Assembly (NCBI GenBank): GCA_028753945.1
Contig: JAPNXP010000009.1
Location: 682,001 to 746,000, forward strand
Reading direction: 5' to 3'
DNA from: Hexactinellida sp. DTS-2022
Lineage: Eukaryota; Porifera; Hexactinellida
Length of the DNA: 64,000 bases
Shown: in pieces, positions 10,801 through 19,700 of the stretch
Numbering within the stretch: position 1 is the stretch's first letter
How the letters are laid out: the number at the start of each line of letters is the position of its first letter
Made by a program: the position numbers and the translations under genes
The notes under the pieces: generated by a model
Seen by the model: the letters and a program-made list of their open reading frames with translations, nothing else
What the model was told of the DNA's origin: nothing
Database searches by the model: none

Positions 10801-13800
10801 GGACACAGGTTTGGTTTGAGTAGCTGCTGGCAGGTTAGAAATATTCTGCAGCTTGTGGCTGACGGGCTTAGCTTTAAAGCAAGGCTTGTATCTCTCAGGA
10901 GCTGGAGCGATAACGGGCTGTGCTATTGTCTCTTCTGTCACTGGGGTATCCAGTGTGTGGGGCTGTGTGTCAGGACGAGACTCACGAGAGGGAGATTCTG
11001 GCAGGTGATGGGGAACAGCGGGCTGTGCCTTCTGCGAAAAATAGGCCTCGAATCCGCACATAGTCGGCAGTACCCCATTAATGTCTCTCATGAAGGAACT
11101 CACCAGCTGAGGAGAGCTGGCGGGAGAGTGTCTCGTCACGACGCTGTTATCTGTGAGGACGCAGGAGAGCGGGTACGTGAGGGCGCGACCGGACCCCCGC
11201 TGGAAGGACACGTTAACGAAGTGGGGGGCTGCTTCTCGCGGCAGCTGGTATCCGTGCACGGATCTCCAGTACTCGCAGACCGCGGCGTAGTCGGGGAGAG
11301 GAGAGCTGCTGAGGGGCTGGCGCGTGACGGAGTGTATGTAGGCCCTGGTGAGGTTAGGGAGGATCTGGCAGCCGACAGCCAGTCTGCTCAGGTCCTGGCC
11401 GACAAGCAGCGAGAGCGACTCCGGCGTGTCCGGCATTAGCCGTCCCTGCGACAGGCTGAGGACCCCCATTAGGTCTAGCGGCCTGTAGGTTACGGAGTAG
11501 GAGACTATGGACACGCAGAGCTCCCCCTCCTGGAGGTGGGACTCGAGCTTAAGAGCGAGGACCGTCTGGCTCCTGTGAGCTGACAGGAAGTCCTGGCCCC
11601 GCACCAACAGAGAGCCGAACCGGTTCCACTGCGGACTCAGTCGGGAGCACAGCGTGTAGTAGTGACACTCCGCGAAGAGACGCGCGCTGACCTCCGCCCC
11701 CCTCTGGTCCGTGAGGCGGTACTCGCGCAGCTTCTCTCGGTAGCTCTCCGACCGGGAGTCCGCGCTGCTGGCGAGCAGCACCAGTCTCTGTTTGGACTCC
11801 GCGTAGTCCAGAGGGAGCGAGGTCTGGTCGGCAGGGGCCACTAGGAAGCTGGGCACGTTCCTAGCTATAACCCGGGAGCATTGCTGTGTGGAGGAGTGCG
11901 CCGCCCCGGGCTCAATGAGGCCTGAGTTTATTCTAAAGCTGTGTCCGCTCAGCTGCTGCAGGGGCGGAGCTGCGGAGAAGAGGAGACGCTGGAGGTGCGG
12001 GGGTTCTTGCGAGTTCATTTGTTTCTAAGCTAGCTATCTCCTCTCTTGTAAGACAAGTTATTTGTCCGGCCCGGGCCTAGTTATCTGTAAGAGAAATACA
12101 GCTGCTGAGTCAGCAGTAATTCTGAAAATCTCCGAATTAATTAAACTCAATTCTTTACGATTCATTCCGTATATAGCTTATCTATTTATTATATTGCACC
12201 TGCGATGACTACCTCGATGCGACCTAAGATTCCCTGGAACTTCAAGGGGCAGATGGAATGTGGAACTATGTGGGTTAAGATAGCGGGCGTGGGCGGACTC
12301 ACGGCATTAATCCTGAACCATTACTCTCTGCAGAGCGAGTCCTTGGGCGAGGAGAAGAGACAGGAAGTAAGTCGGGCAGTCAGGTACCAGATGCTGGCCA
12401 GCGTTCTGATAGTAGCTCTCCCGAACGGGCGTCCCTATGGAGTCCCGAAAGGACTGATGTGTCTCGGGACCCTCGTGTTCTGCGGAGGTTCGTACCTGAG
12501 GGCTTTCCACGACTATTCATGTAGCTATACGCCTATTATAGGCCTGGTATTGTACGGGCTGGCGTGGGGATCTATGATACTTGCGCACTAAGGAACCTCT
12601 GCTAGCTACCTTATTATAATGTTCTAATTACGCGACAGATTCTATAAGATTATCATAATCTAGATACTATTAGTATTGTAATGCATAATGTAGCAATAGC
12701 TTGCTTATTAGTAATAATTATAACCAAATAAATCGTGTATGAACCTCAATTGTCGTTTTATTTAGTATCCTGACAAGTGTGGAATATCCTAAACAGTGTA
12801 TCATATTCTGTCAATGTTTGCTTATTAGCTAGTATCTCACTCAAATGTATAAATCGTTTGGCAACAAATTCTCAGCTCTCGGCGACTGCCCTCACACCTG
12901 GGCCGCCATCGCGGGTGTCTCGGGCGCAGTGGCTATCTGCATGGGAGCCTACTCGGCCCACGCTTCCATCTCACCCGAGAGCAAAGACATCATCACGCGC
13001 GCCAACAAATACCATCTCTTCAATAGCGTGGCTCTGCTCGCGCTCTCTGCCAACAATTCGCATCCTATTTCCGGCTGTCTGATCACCACAGGGACCGTGC
13101 TATTCTGCGGATCGCTCTACGCGAAAGGCCTCCTGGGGGCTCCTACCATGTTCCTTCCCCCTTTGGGAGGTATCATAATGATTCTAGGATGGCTGAGTCT
13201 CGTTATAAGAAAATGAACACTCGGTTAGTTACCCTATGATTTCGAAACTCTATTTTATTTCTATTGATTTATACTTGTGAGAATCTTTTTACTTTATATC
13301 AATTTATTGTGTCAATCTAATTGTTTACTGCTGACTAATTTTGTACTTTTGGGGTCTTTAAGTTTCCTGGCCGGAGCTTCTATGAAATTGTTAAAGTATG
13401 TGAGCAGTCCTTCTGCATGTTCCTCTCTGATTCCGAATGTCTCGCTCACATACTGCTTGCTCCAATCTTCCGGGTATCTTCTCTTGTTAGCCAGGATAAC
13501 TGTTATCTGATCTAGGTCCAACATACCGACAGGTATTGCCGTCTTATCCGCGCCCCTCGCTTCTGCCGGGGCGCGTGGGGTAGGGGGGCCAGGCTCTGGT
13601 GAGGAATGTTGGGTTTCTTTCACCTCAGTTATTTTTATCTCTCTCAGTCGATTCAGAAATGTGTTATCTTTTACGTGTAAATGCGGCTTAGACTCGAGTC
13701 TCTGTTTCTGAGCATATTCAAGCGCCTTCGAAGGCCGTTTCACTGGAGTTGTATTTTTCAGTTTTCTCAATGCAAATCCCATATTTCATAATATTTAGCA

Positions 13801-16393
13801 TAAAACCGATATAACTAGTATACTTATTTTCTCACATTTTTACATTTGGTCGACTTACAATAAAATAAATATTACATTTACTATGGTTCAATTATATTAA
13901 TAAATTAACTATTCCTTGCCTTTGCCCCTGTTGCAAATAATATAATATTAACAAACCTTACAGTCCTGTACTAGAGCCATAGCATCCAGCTCTCTCGCGG
14001 TTATAACGACAGTCTTCGTGTTTGCTCCGATTGTGTTCCAACCGAACATACCAACTCTTCCGTCCTTTGGAAAGTAAGTGGCTGGTTTGCTGTCTGTAGT
14101 TTTATTCAACTGCTCACTCTTTAAACCGATTATCTCCTGTAATAATAGTAATTAATTAATTAATTGATTGATTATTGTTTCTGAAATATCTTACCTTATT
14201 TATATGGTTGTTGTACCAAGGCCAGCAGAGAGTAATTTCTGATTTATCGGTGATTAGAATTTTCAGATCGAACAAGAGGAGAGTTGACAATTGTAGATTT
14301 GAAGTCCCTAGCCACTATAAAAGCTAAATAATAAATTACGAGTAGTTATGTATAAAATTAATATTACTTACTTTGTCCATCAATTTCTTATCTTCCGGAG
14401 TTAAGCTCCGAGTATTATCTCGCACGTACTCAGCCAAATTAACTTGTGCCTCCTCAGTTTCATGTTCTGCTATTTTCGTGTTTTTCATTTCCTTCTGAGG
14501 TTTAGTTTCACGGGACCCTATGGCCACCAGTGCGGGCCAGCTGGTCAGGTCTTCCCACGCGCCCTTGCGGTAGCAGGGCTGACACGAGTAGGAACCTACG
14601 GTAGATTAATGTATTGTTAGATCAGTGTATATACAGGCATTGTAAATAAGCTCCTAATCCTGGTCTGAACCAATTTTATAGGTTTAAATCACAAATTAAT
14701 GTTACGGTATAGGAGAGGATTCCAAATTTTTTCGATCCTAAATTCAAATTTTCCAAAATTCGCGCTCCTGGATAATTCCTTGTATTAGATACACTAACAT
14801 AGCATGGCAGATAGATTCGTTACTATGGAGGGGGAGCCCACGCCTGGCAGGACCGGGCTCGTATCCTCGGAGAACTCGCTTGTGTTCGAGAGCACGAAGG
14901 GGGTGGAGGTGTTCCAGACCTTCGACCAGATGGGACTCAGAGACAGCCTCCTGCGGGGGATCTACGCATATGGCTTCGAGAAGCCTTCCGCCATACAGCA
15001 GCGAGCCATCCGCCCCATAATATCCGGGCGTGACGTCACGGCACAGGCCCAGTCTGGCACCGGTAAGACGGCTACGTACAGCATAGCGGTGCTGCAGCGC
15101 GTGGAGACGCAGCTAAGAGAGGTGCAGGTGCTCGTGCTGTCTCCCACCCGCGAGCTGGCCATACAGATACAGTCAGTCATGCTAGCACTCGGGGACTACA
15201 TGAACCTGCATTGCCACGCGTGCATAGGCGGCACCAACATAGGGGAGGACATGCGGAAGCTGGAGTTCGGACAGCACGTGATTTCCGGGACGCCGGGCCG
15301 AGTGCTGGACATGATAAAGCGACACACGCTCCGCACGCGCAACATAAAGATGCTTATTCTGGACGAGGCGGACGAGATGCTGAACAAGGGATTCAAGGAG
15401 CAGATCTATGAGGTGTACCGCTACCTGCCCCCCTCCCTGCAGGTGGTGCTCGTGAGCGCCACCCTGCCTCACGACATTCTGGAGATAACCAGCAAGTTCA
15501 TGACCGAGCCCGTGCGTATTCTAGTGAAGCGAGACGAGCTGACGCTGGAGGGAATAAAGCAGTACTTCGTGTCTGTGGAGAGGGAGGAGTGGAAGTTCGA
15601 CACGCTGGTGGACCTCTACGATACGCTGGTTATAACGCAGGCGGTTATATTCTGCAACTCCCGCAGGAAAGTGGAACTGCTGGCAGAGAAACTGAGAGAG
15701 GCAAACTTCACTCTCTCCTACATGCACGGGGAGATGCACCAGAAGGAGAGGAATGCGATTATGAAGGAATTCCGGGAGGGAGAGAGTCGGGTTATGATCA
15801 CCACTGACGTCTGGGCCAGAGGGATTGATGTGGAGCAGGTGTCGCTAGTGATCAACTACGATCTGCCACCGAACAGGGAGCTGTACATCCACAGGATTGG
15901 GAGGTCCGGGCGGTTCGGGAGGAAAGGTGTCGCGATTAATTTCGCGAAAGATGACGATATTCGCATTCTGCGGGATATCGAGCAGTACTACAGTACACAG
16001 ATAGATGAGATGCCAAACCAAATAAACGAGTTTGTCAAACAATGACTTTATATTATTTTCCATATGTACTAAACCTCATAGATTTATGTTAATTGTTGAT
16101 TCAATGTGCCTTCAATATTCAAAATTTTATGGGTTATATAATAAATATTCCAGCTTAATACCTGTGTCCATGTCGACATACAAACTCCGCTTTTCCCTGG
16201 TGCAGAAGGGACAGGTTAGAATATAGTTCGTGTGTCCTTCTCGGAAAGGAAATCCCTTCTCTTCGAGCTTCTTCTTGACTTGGTCTCTCATTGGGAGCGA
16301 CTTAAATGGAATAGATTTATCTTTATTGGAAGACAAACATCTGACAGAAGGAAGAGCAGAGAGTATCCTTTGATACATGAAAATACTCCTCAT
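4873..16393 (-). CDS. TWNK: Twinkle, mitochondrial replicative DNA helicase, split around nested genes
   Basis: Seven exons: 16162-16393, 14372-14595, 14195-14314, 13957-14136, 6854-7069, 5847-6066, 4873-5579. All junctions are GT-AG and phases match, giving about 632 residues (human 684). Exon 1 has a basic start typical of a mitochondrial presequence and the motif G-H-T-N-Y-I-L; an upstream in-frame ATG at 16429 is possible. Exons 2-5 encode the primase-like region, with [14 protein letters not shown] and [10 protein letters not shown]. Exons 6-7 encode the RecA-type helicase: Walker A G-Q-T-G-S-G-K-T-T straddles intron 6, then W-G-S-F-E-I-S and I-I-V-D-N-L-Q-F (Walker B). Twinkle unwinds mtDNA as a ring. 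The 6.9-kb intron 4 (7070-13956) contains six other genes, intron 1 holds EIF4A3 and intron 5 holds TMEM216. Confidence 0.9.
5655..5843. mobile_element. Pogo/Tigger-like MITE in Twinkle intron 6
   Basis: A 189-bp element with inverted ends (CAGTAG...CTACTG) flanked by TA on both sides. Motifs like TTCGTATTAACCGG recur inside. It starts only 3 nt inside the intron as read on the minus strand: the donor GTA is the host GTA followed by CAGTAG of the element. It makes up most of the 267-bp intron. Same subfamily as 27542-27694. Confidence 0.75.
6265..6693 (+). CDS. TMEM216: TMEM216-like transition-zone membrane protein
   Basis: Intronless; 142 residues from the ATG at 6265 (human TMEM216 is 145). 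The frame opens 15 nt earlier only with GTG. It has four hydrophobic segments and the family signatures [13 protein letters not shown] and [14 protein letters not shown]216 belongs to the MKS/B9 module that forms the ciliary transition zone and gates membrane proteins into the cilium; mutations in people cause Joubert and Meckel syndromes. It lies inside Twinkle intron 5, on the opposite strand. TMEM231, a partner in the same complex, lies at 36871-37788. The related TMEM80/TMEM17 families are the main alternative. Confidence 0.85.
   Translation: MGIAVVHYFQLASQMLLYFRAVYLSLLFSLEALVFVYKGLVLPYEPVSLILELILLFVVLAFLHTAHTYMSIKGNLTSRYLALGVGLALVVPVFVADLYFTLWQTYVLRVEIVLFSVDLCFLLFGGIAQSIVIIVKKATEVT
7116..7257. 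mobile_element. Pogo/Tigger-like MITE, CTTATAACCGACA subfamily
   Basis: A 142-bp element with ends CAGTGGAT and ATCTACTG, flanked by TA. A motif around CTTATAACCGACA recurs internally. It lies at the acceptor side of Twinkle intron 4, about 45 bp from exon 5. Confidence 0.65.
7347..7685 (+). CDS. Small single-pass membrane protein, unrecognised
   Basis: Intronless, 112 residues. I do not recognise the family. It has a short basic N terminus starting M-G-N (Gly2 could be myristoylated), one hydrophobic segment at about residues 36-54, then a Lys/Glu-rich helical tail ending K-K-R. The layout resembles small inner-mitochondrial or ER proteins, but that is a guess. It lies inside Twinkle intron 4 on the opposite strand. 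A clear ATG, uninterrupted frame and a stop followed by AT-rich sequence support it as real. Confidence 0.6.
   Translation: MGNFIKRPRPKKVIEEYEKGELMFGPYWIRNRKAFIAVKTVIVITITVYYLFIADSDCFGPEPTILEPIRAKWKELQKKLIAIDPTDERIKSKIEEKSRAMESGVSQEIKKR
7796..10204 (+). CDS. Multi-Tudor-like (DUF4537-type) protein
   Basis: Four exons with consistent phases: 7796-8116, 8142-8370, 8429-8790, 8840-10204, giving about 758 residues; introns are only 25-58 bp. Residues 1-105 are Ser-rich and basic (nuclear-like). After that come at least four Tudor-like beta barrels recognisable by the pattern G-x-F-Y-x-G-x-V followed by a V-x-F-x-D-G strand: D-G-L-F-Y-P-G-V-V in exon 2, [14 protein letters not shown] and G-V-F-Y-S-G-R-V in exon 4, and G-L-F-M-P-G-E-V near the end. 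DUF4537 is found in C11orf16 and VWA3B in vertebrates. Exon 4 is much more GC-rich than its surroundings. Nested in Twinkle intron 4. Molecular role unknown. Confidence 0.75.
10402..12018 (-). CDS. C18orf63-like protein (DUF4708)
   Basis: Intronless, 538 residues. Residues about 100-330 match the conserved block of vertebrate C18orf63 as I know it: [38 protein letters not shown] and L-P-T-M-C-G-F. The middle (about 340-470) is Pro/Ser-rich and probably disordered. The last 50 residues form a short helical module after a basic P-K-K-Q-R-V stretch that could be a nuclear signal. The biochemical function of this family is not known. Nested in Twinkle intron 4, on the same strand as Twinkle, so it needs its own promoter. 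Confidence 0.75.
   Translation of the reverse strand: MNSQEPPHLQRLLFSAAPPLQQLSGHSFRINSGLIEPGAAHSSTQQCSRVIARNVPSFLVAPADQTSLPLDYAESKQRLVLLASSADSRSESYREKLREYRLTDQRGAEVSARLFAECHYYTLCSRLSPQWNRFGSLLVRGQDFLSAHRSQTVLALKLESHLQEGELCVSIVSYSVTYRPLDLMGVLSLSQGRLMPDTPESLSLLVGQDLSRLAVGCQILPNLTRAYIHSVTRQPLSSSPLPDYAAVCEYWRSVHGYQLPREAAPHFVNVSFQRGSGRALTYPLSCVLTDNSVVTRHSPASSPQLVSSFMRDINGVLPTMCGFEAYFSQKAQPAVPHHLPESPSRESRPDTQPHTLDTPVTEETIAQPVIAPAPERYKPCFKAKPVSHKLQNISNLPAATQTKPVSSQSQSLPPIKPPIKSTPPFQNKSLHSNTTISNTTISCPKVPDTPSIASSSLPPAPRAPPPSSPSCRPPAPKKQRVSRPTSVEELMRAGQLEKANIASLGEWLRERKISFKSKEKKAQLLALVRQHFILMSES
12205..12591 (+). CDS. TMEM256/DUF423-like membrane protein, divergent paralogue
   Basis: Intronless, 128 residues with three or four hydrophobic segments. 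It follows the same plan as the neighbour at 12845-13216: A-x-V-G-G near the start, R-Y-Q-M-L-A-S in place of the R-A-N-K-Y-H-L-F-N motif, then a [10 protein letters not shown] motif and a C-terminal G-W-G-S-M segment. It has lost the A-H residues and parts of the R-A-N-K-Y-H core, so it is a diverged tandem duplicate. The role of TMEM256 is not established. Nested in Twinkle intron 4. Confidence 0.7.
   Translation: MTTSMRPKIPWNFKGQMECGTMWVKIAGVGGLTALILNHYSLQSESLGEEKRQEVSRAVRYQMLASVLIVALPNGRPYGVPKGLMCLGTLVFCGGSYLRAFHDYSCSYTPIIGLVLYGLAWGSMILAH
12845..13216 (+). CDS. TMEM256: TMEM256 (DUF423 family) membrane protein
   Basis: Intronless, 123 residues (human TMEM256 is 113). Conserved features visible: G-A-Y-S-A-H in the first segment, the core [23 protein letters not shown] and a C-terminal P-P-L-G-G segment ending L-G-W-L-S-L. 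DUF423 is an ancient family shared with bacteria; its activity is unknown. A diverged paralogue lies 250 bp upstream on the same strand. Confidence 0.85.
   Translation: MYKSFGNKFSALGDCPHTWAAIAGVSGAVAICMGAYSAHASISPESKDIITRANKYHLFNSVALLALSANNSHPISGCLITTGTVLFCGSLYAKGLLGAPTMFLPPLGGIIMILGWLSLVIRK
13312..13782 (-). CDS. NDUFAF4: NDUFAF4-like complex I assembly factor
   Basis: Intronless, 156 residues (human 175). The C-terminal third aligns with human NDUFAF4: human I-S-I-V-E-A-L-T-L-L-N-N-H-K corresponds to [14 protein letters not shown] here, followed by F/Y-P-E-x-W and later G-L-L-T-Y-F-N-N-F. The start M-G-F-A-L-R-K mirrors human M-G-A-L-V-I-R, whose Gly2 is myristoylated. NDUFAF4 works with NDUFAF3 in assembling respiratory complex I on the matrix face of the inner membrane. 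The central part is Pro/Glu-rich and unconserved. Nested in Twinkle intron 4, on the same strand as Twinkle and only 175 bp downstream of its exon 4. Confidence 0.75.
   Translation of the reverse strand: MGFALRKLKNTTPVKRPSKALEYAQKQRLESKPHLHVKDNTFLNRLREIKITEVKETQHSSPEPGPPTPRAPAEARGADKTAIPVGMLDLDQITVILANKRRYPEDWSKQYVSETFGIREEHAEGLLTYFNNFIEAPARKLKDPKSTKLVSSKQLD
14804..16045 (+). CDS. EIF4A3: EIF4A3, exon-junction-complex DEAD-box helicase
   Basis: Intronless, 413 residues (human 411). All DEAD-box motifs are present in order: Q motif (P-S-A-I-Q-Q-R-A-I), motif I A-Q-S-G-T-G-K-T, Ia P-T-R-E-L-A, Ib [44 protein letters not shown]. The N-terminal V-F-E-S and the motif T-D-V-W-A-R-G (rather than T-D-L-L-A-R-G of eIF4A1/2) identify eIF4A3. 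It clamps spliced mRNA as the core of the exon junction complex. The gene lies in Twinkle intron 1 on the opposite strand. Being intronless inside an intron, it may have originated by retroposition, but no poly-A remnant or flanking repeat is obvious. Confidence 0.93.
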   Translation: MADRFVTMEGEPTPGRTGLVSSENSLVFESTKGVEVFQTFDQMGLRDSLLRGIYAYGFEKPSAIQQRAIRPIISGRDVTAQAQSGTGKTATYSIAVLQRVETQLREVQVLVLSPTRELAIQIQSVMLALGDYMNLHCHACIGGTNIGEDMRKLEFGQHVISGTPGRVLDMIKRHTLRTRNIKMLILDEADEMLNKGFKEQIYEVYRYLPPSLQVVLVSATLPHDILEITSKFMTEPVRILVKRDELTLEGIKQYFVSVEREEWKFDTLVDLYDTLVITQAVIFCNSRRKVELLAEKLREANFTLSYMHGEMHQKERNAIMKEFREGESRVMITTDVWARGIDVEQVSLVINYDLPPNRELYIHRIGRSGRFGRKGVAINFAKDDDIRILRDIEQYYSTQIDEMPNQINEFVKQ

Positions 16394-16714
16394 ATTATTT
16401 GGCTTACAAGTCTGTAAATAATAATGCAATGTAGAAGTTGACTAATCCATTAAAAGATTTCTAAGAATTAATTTTATTTTATTTTTCAACATCACTCGCT
16501 ATACTACTAATATTAGTGACCCGAATAGATGTTGGAGTTTAAACTTTAAACTAATTTAAGTACTCCAATAATTCTAGATTTATGCGTTGTTCCAGAATTT
16601 GTCATTTCTCCTCCCGATATTAAACTCAATTAAAGTAATCAATACAAGATAGTTTAATAAGAAATAAAACAAATAGACTAACTGAATAAATACAAATAAA
16701 TAGAATGAAAGAGT

Positions 16715-19700
16715 TTATGGGTCACACGGTGTGACATTTCTAGAAGAGATTACGTCACCCGGATTATCTAGGTCCACATTCTGTCCAAACAATGTCAACC
16801 CTCTTATGCAGCCATTCAATCCGGAACTGAAACCAGTTAGTTCCAGGTCCCTGTGTCCCCCTATCCACACACCCCCTGTCGGGTTGAACTGGCTGCTCTC
16901 CCCTGCCAGAGTATGGTTCTGTGTCTCGGAGTCGAGTGTAACTGTAAGTTCCATATTACGGTGCAGCAAACTGAAACTATGCCAACTTGCATCGCTTACA
17001 TTACTCGGGAATACCCAGCTGGTCTCCCCAGACCCCAGGTCTATCCGTCCCTCCAATATCCCTCCCCTCACCCCGACAGACAGATAGTCCGTCCCTTCTC
17101 TCCCCACCCACACTATCAGGCCCGAGCCGCCCGACAGTATAAAGCCGAGCTCTACCCGCGTAGTGACCGGGTCGCTGCCGCTAGCGCCGTACTCCGCGTA
17201 GCTGTCTCCGGAGAAGCCGGCGCTCTCGAACGCAGTGGTGACGTCACACAGCTCTCCCGTCTGTGGGATGGGACACACACAGCGGGGCCTAGCGAAGTCG
17301 GTAGAGGCCTCACAGGTGCTGCCGGCCGCGCAGGCGTGGGACGCGCAGGGGTGAGGGGAACACGATTCCACATCCACCCCTGCTATAGCCTGTGCGTGCG
17401 TGTAGCTCCTCCCGTTAATAACCAGTCCCCTGACACACCCATTCAGCCCCGCCGCGACCCCCGCGCTGGCCGCGGTGCGCACGTAGCTGTCGGCCCCACC
17501 CACATACACCACTCCGTCCAGGTTAAGCGAGGAGAGCGTCCCAGGACTGTACCCCGTGATAGCCGACACGGGATCCTCGGAGCTGATAAGAAGCACGCTC
17601 AGCTCGCCCCGCCTCGCGGCTCTTCTCACCTCCACCTGGTACCACTGGGAGAGCGCTAGCGGCTCCGGCCACTGCAGGAGACCCGCGCCAGAGCCCAGGT
17701 TCCACCGGAGCTCCAGCCGCCCGGCGAACACCGCGAGCGAGAGGAAGTCCCCCGCCCGCTCTCCCGCCAGCTGCGAGGAGAAGAGGATCAGTCCGTAGCG
17801 GGACTGAGAGGAGAACTGCAGAGATATGTCTGTTGAGTCTGCCAGTCCGTCTATTGAGTACTGGAGATATGCGAACGGGGACTTCGTGAAAGAGGGATAG
17901 GTTATTAGAATATTCTAGAAAAAGGAATAATATAAATAAATACATGCCAGAACGAATAAGTCCATCAGAGTTATACAAACCTGTCCACACCTGTCCCCTG
18001 TCCGACCGAGCGGACACAGACACTGCGGCCCTGAGCTCGACACAATGCAGGTGGCGCCCTCTTCGCACTCCTGAGATCCGCAGTCCCCTCTCCCCAGCAG
18101 ACTGCCGCAGTACCGTCCCGTGTACCCGTCCGGACACACGCAGGCCACCCCGCCCATTATGCTCAGACAGGCCGCTCCGTTCTGACACACGTTAGGCACA
18201 CAGGGGTCCTCTCGACACACCGACACCCCGGACCCGGACTCTCTGCTGGCCACCACGCTGCTGCCCCCCCGAGCAGAGGCGTCAAATTCCGCGATGCACC
18301 CCACGAACCCGTTGATGCCGAGAGCAGCCGCCAGCGGGGATATGAAGCTGAGAGAGGCCACCCCTCCCAGGAAGAGCTCCCTCCCCGTCCCCAGGACCTG
18401 GAAGGGGCCGCTGCTGTTCCCGCTCACAGCAGGGCTATCTCCCACAGAGAGATGCATCGTATTGCCTGACCGCGTCACCTACATACACATGGCACTATAC
18501 TGCTATATGTGGGTAGATAGCCGTACCTGTATCTGATACCATGTGTCGGAGAGGAGCTGATGAGAGGCGGAGAGGAGGCCCTGCCCGGACCCCAGGTCCC
18601 ACTGGAGCACAGGGTACCCCCCGCTCAGGGCCAGGAGCAGGTAGTCCCCGAGCCCGCCCTGCAGCTCGCTCGTGTACGCCAGGACCCCCGAGAGGGCGCT
18701 GGCGTTGGGTCGCACCGTGAGGGAGAGAGAGACCAGCTCCTGGCTCCTGAGTCCGTACTTCACGTAGCTGTGCTGACTGCCAGAGAAGAAGGGGACCGCT
18801 ATGACAGCTTTCTGCTCGCAGAGAGGGCCTGTGAAGAACGGCTGGCACACACACACGCCCTGGCCGGCCTGCACTAGACACTGGCCCCCGTGCATACACG
18901 GGTTCTCGAGACAGGCCGCCAGACCGCAAGCCTCCCTTTCAGCTCCGTCCGGACAGATGCAGCTGTAGCCTAATAACGGGACCTGTCTAATAAGGCTCGC
19001 ATTCATAAGAAGCTGGTTACCTGTCTGACTCGTGCTGTGGACACAGCGCCCTCCGTTGGAGCAGTACACGCCCTGACAGATGTTCTCCTCGCAGTTCTCC
19101 ACATTCCTTCCTTCCACCGGGCTGTGCAGAGGGAGACTGGACTCCCCCACCTCTACACTTGAAACGCACCCATACAGTCCCACCCTCTCCGCACCGCTCG
19201 GTAGATTAACACTGTCGGGTACGCCTCCTATGTACAGAGTCTCTCCCAGGTTAATAACAGTGCTGGGCCCCGGGGCCGCCACAGCCGAGGAGTGCCAGGT
19301 ATTCACACCCAGCTCCACTCGACAGGAGTCAACAGAGATGTCCAGTATGTGGTACGTGTCGTCATCCAGTCTCTGCTGACTGACCCTAACCAGCTCCTCT
19401 CCAGATCCACAGTCGAACGCAACAGACACGAACCCATCGGATATGCGCACCAGAATGTAGTCCCCCACTTCCATGGGGTGCTGGCTGCCGAATAATATTA
19501 TTCCGTCCGGACGGGAGGCCCTGAAGCGGACTCTCAGCTGACTGCTCTCCCCCAGGGAGGGGGCGCTGTACCCGAGGTAGGACTGGTTCCCCCGGAAGCG
19601 AGGCGTCACCAGATCGACCTCCAGCTGGCAGTAGCTCCCGCCTCTCCCGACCGGACAGAGGCAGGTTATTCCGGAGCCCGCGTCAGTGATACAAGTCCCG

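Noticed and set aside
16430..16714. Possible further 3' exon for the crumbs-like gene
   Set aside because: The spacer is AT-rich with stops in all minus frames and no hydrophobic stretch, so I kept the stop at 16715.
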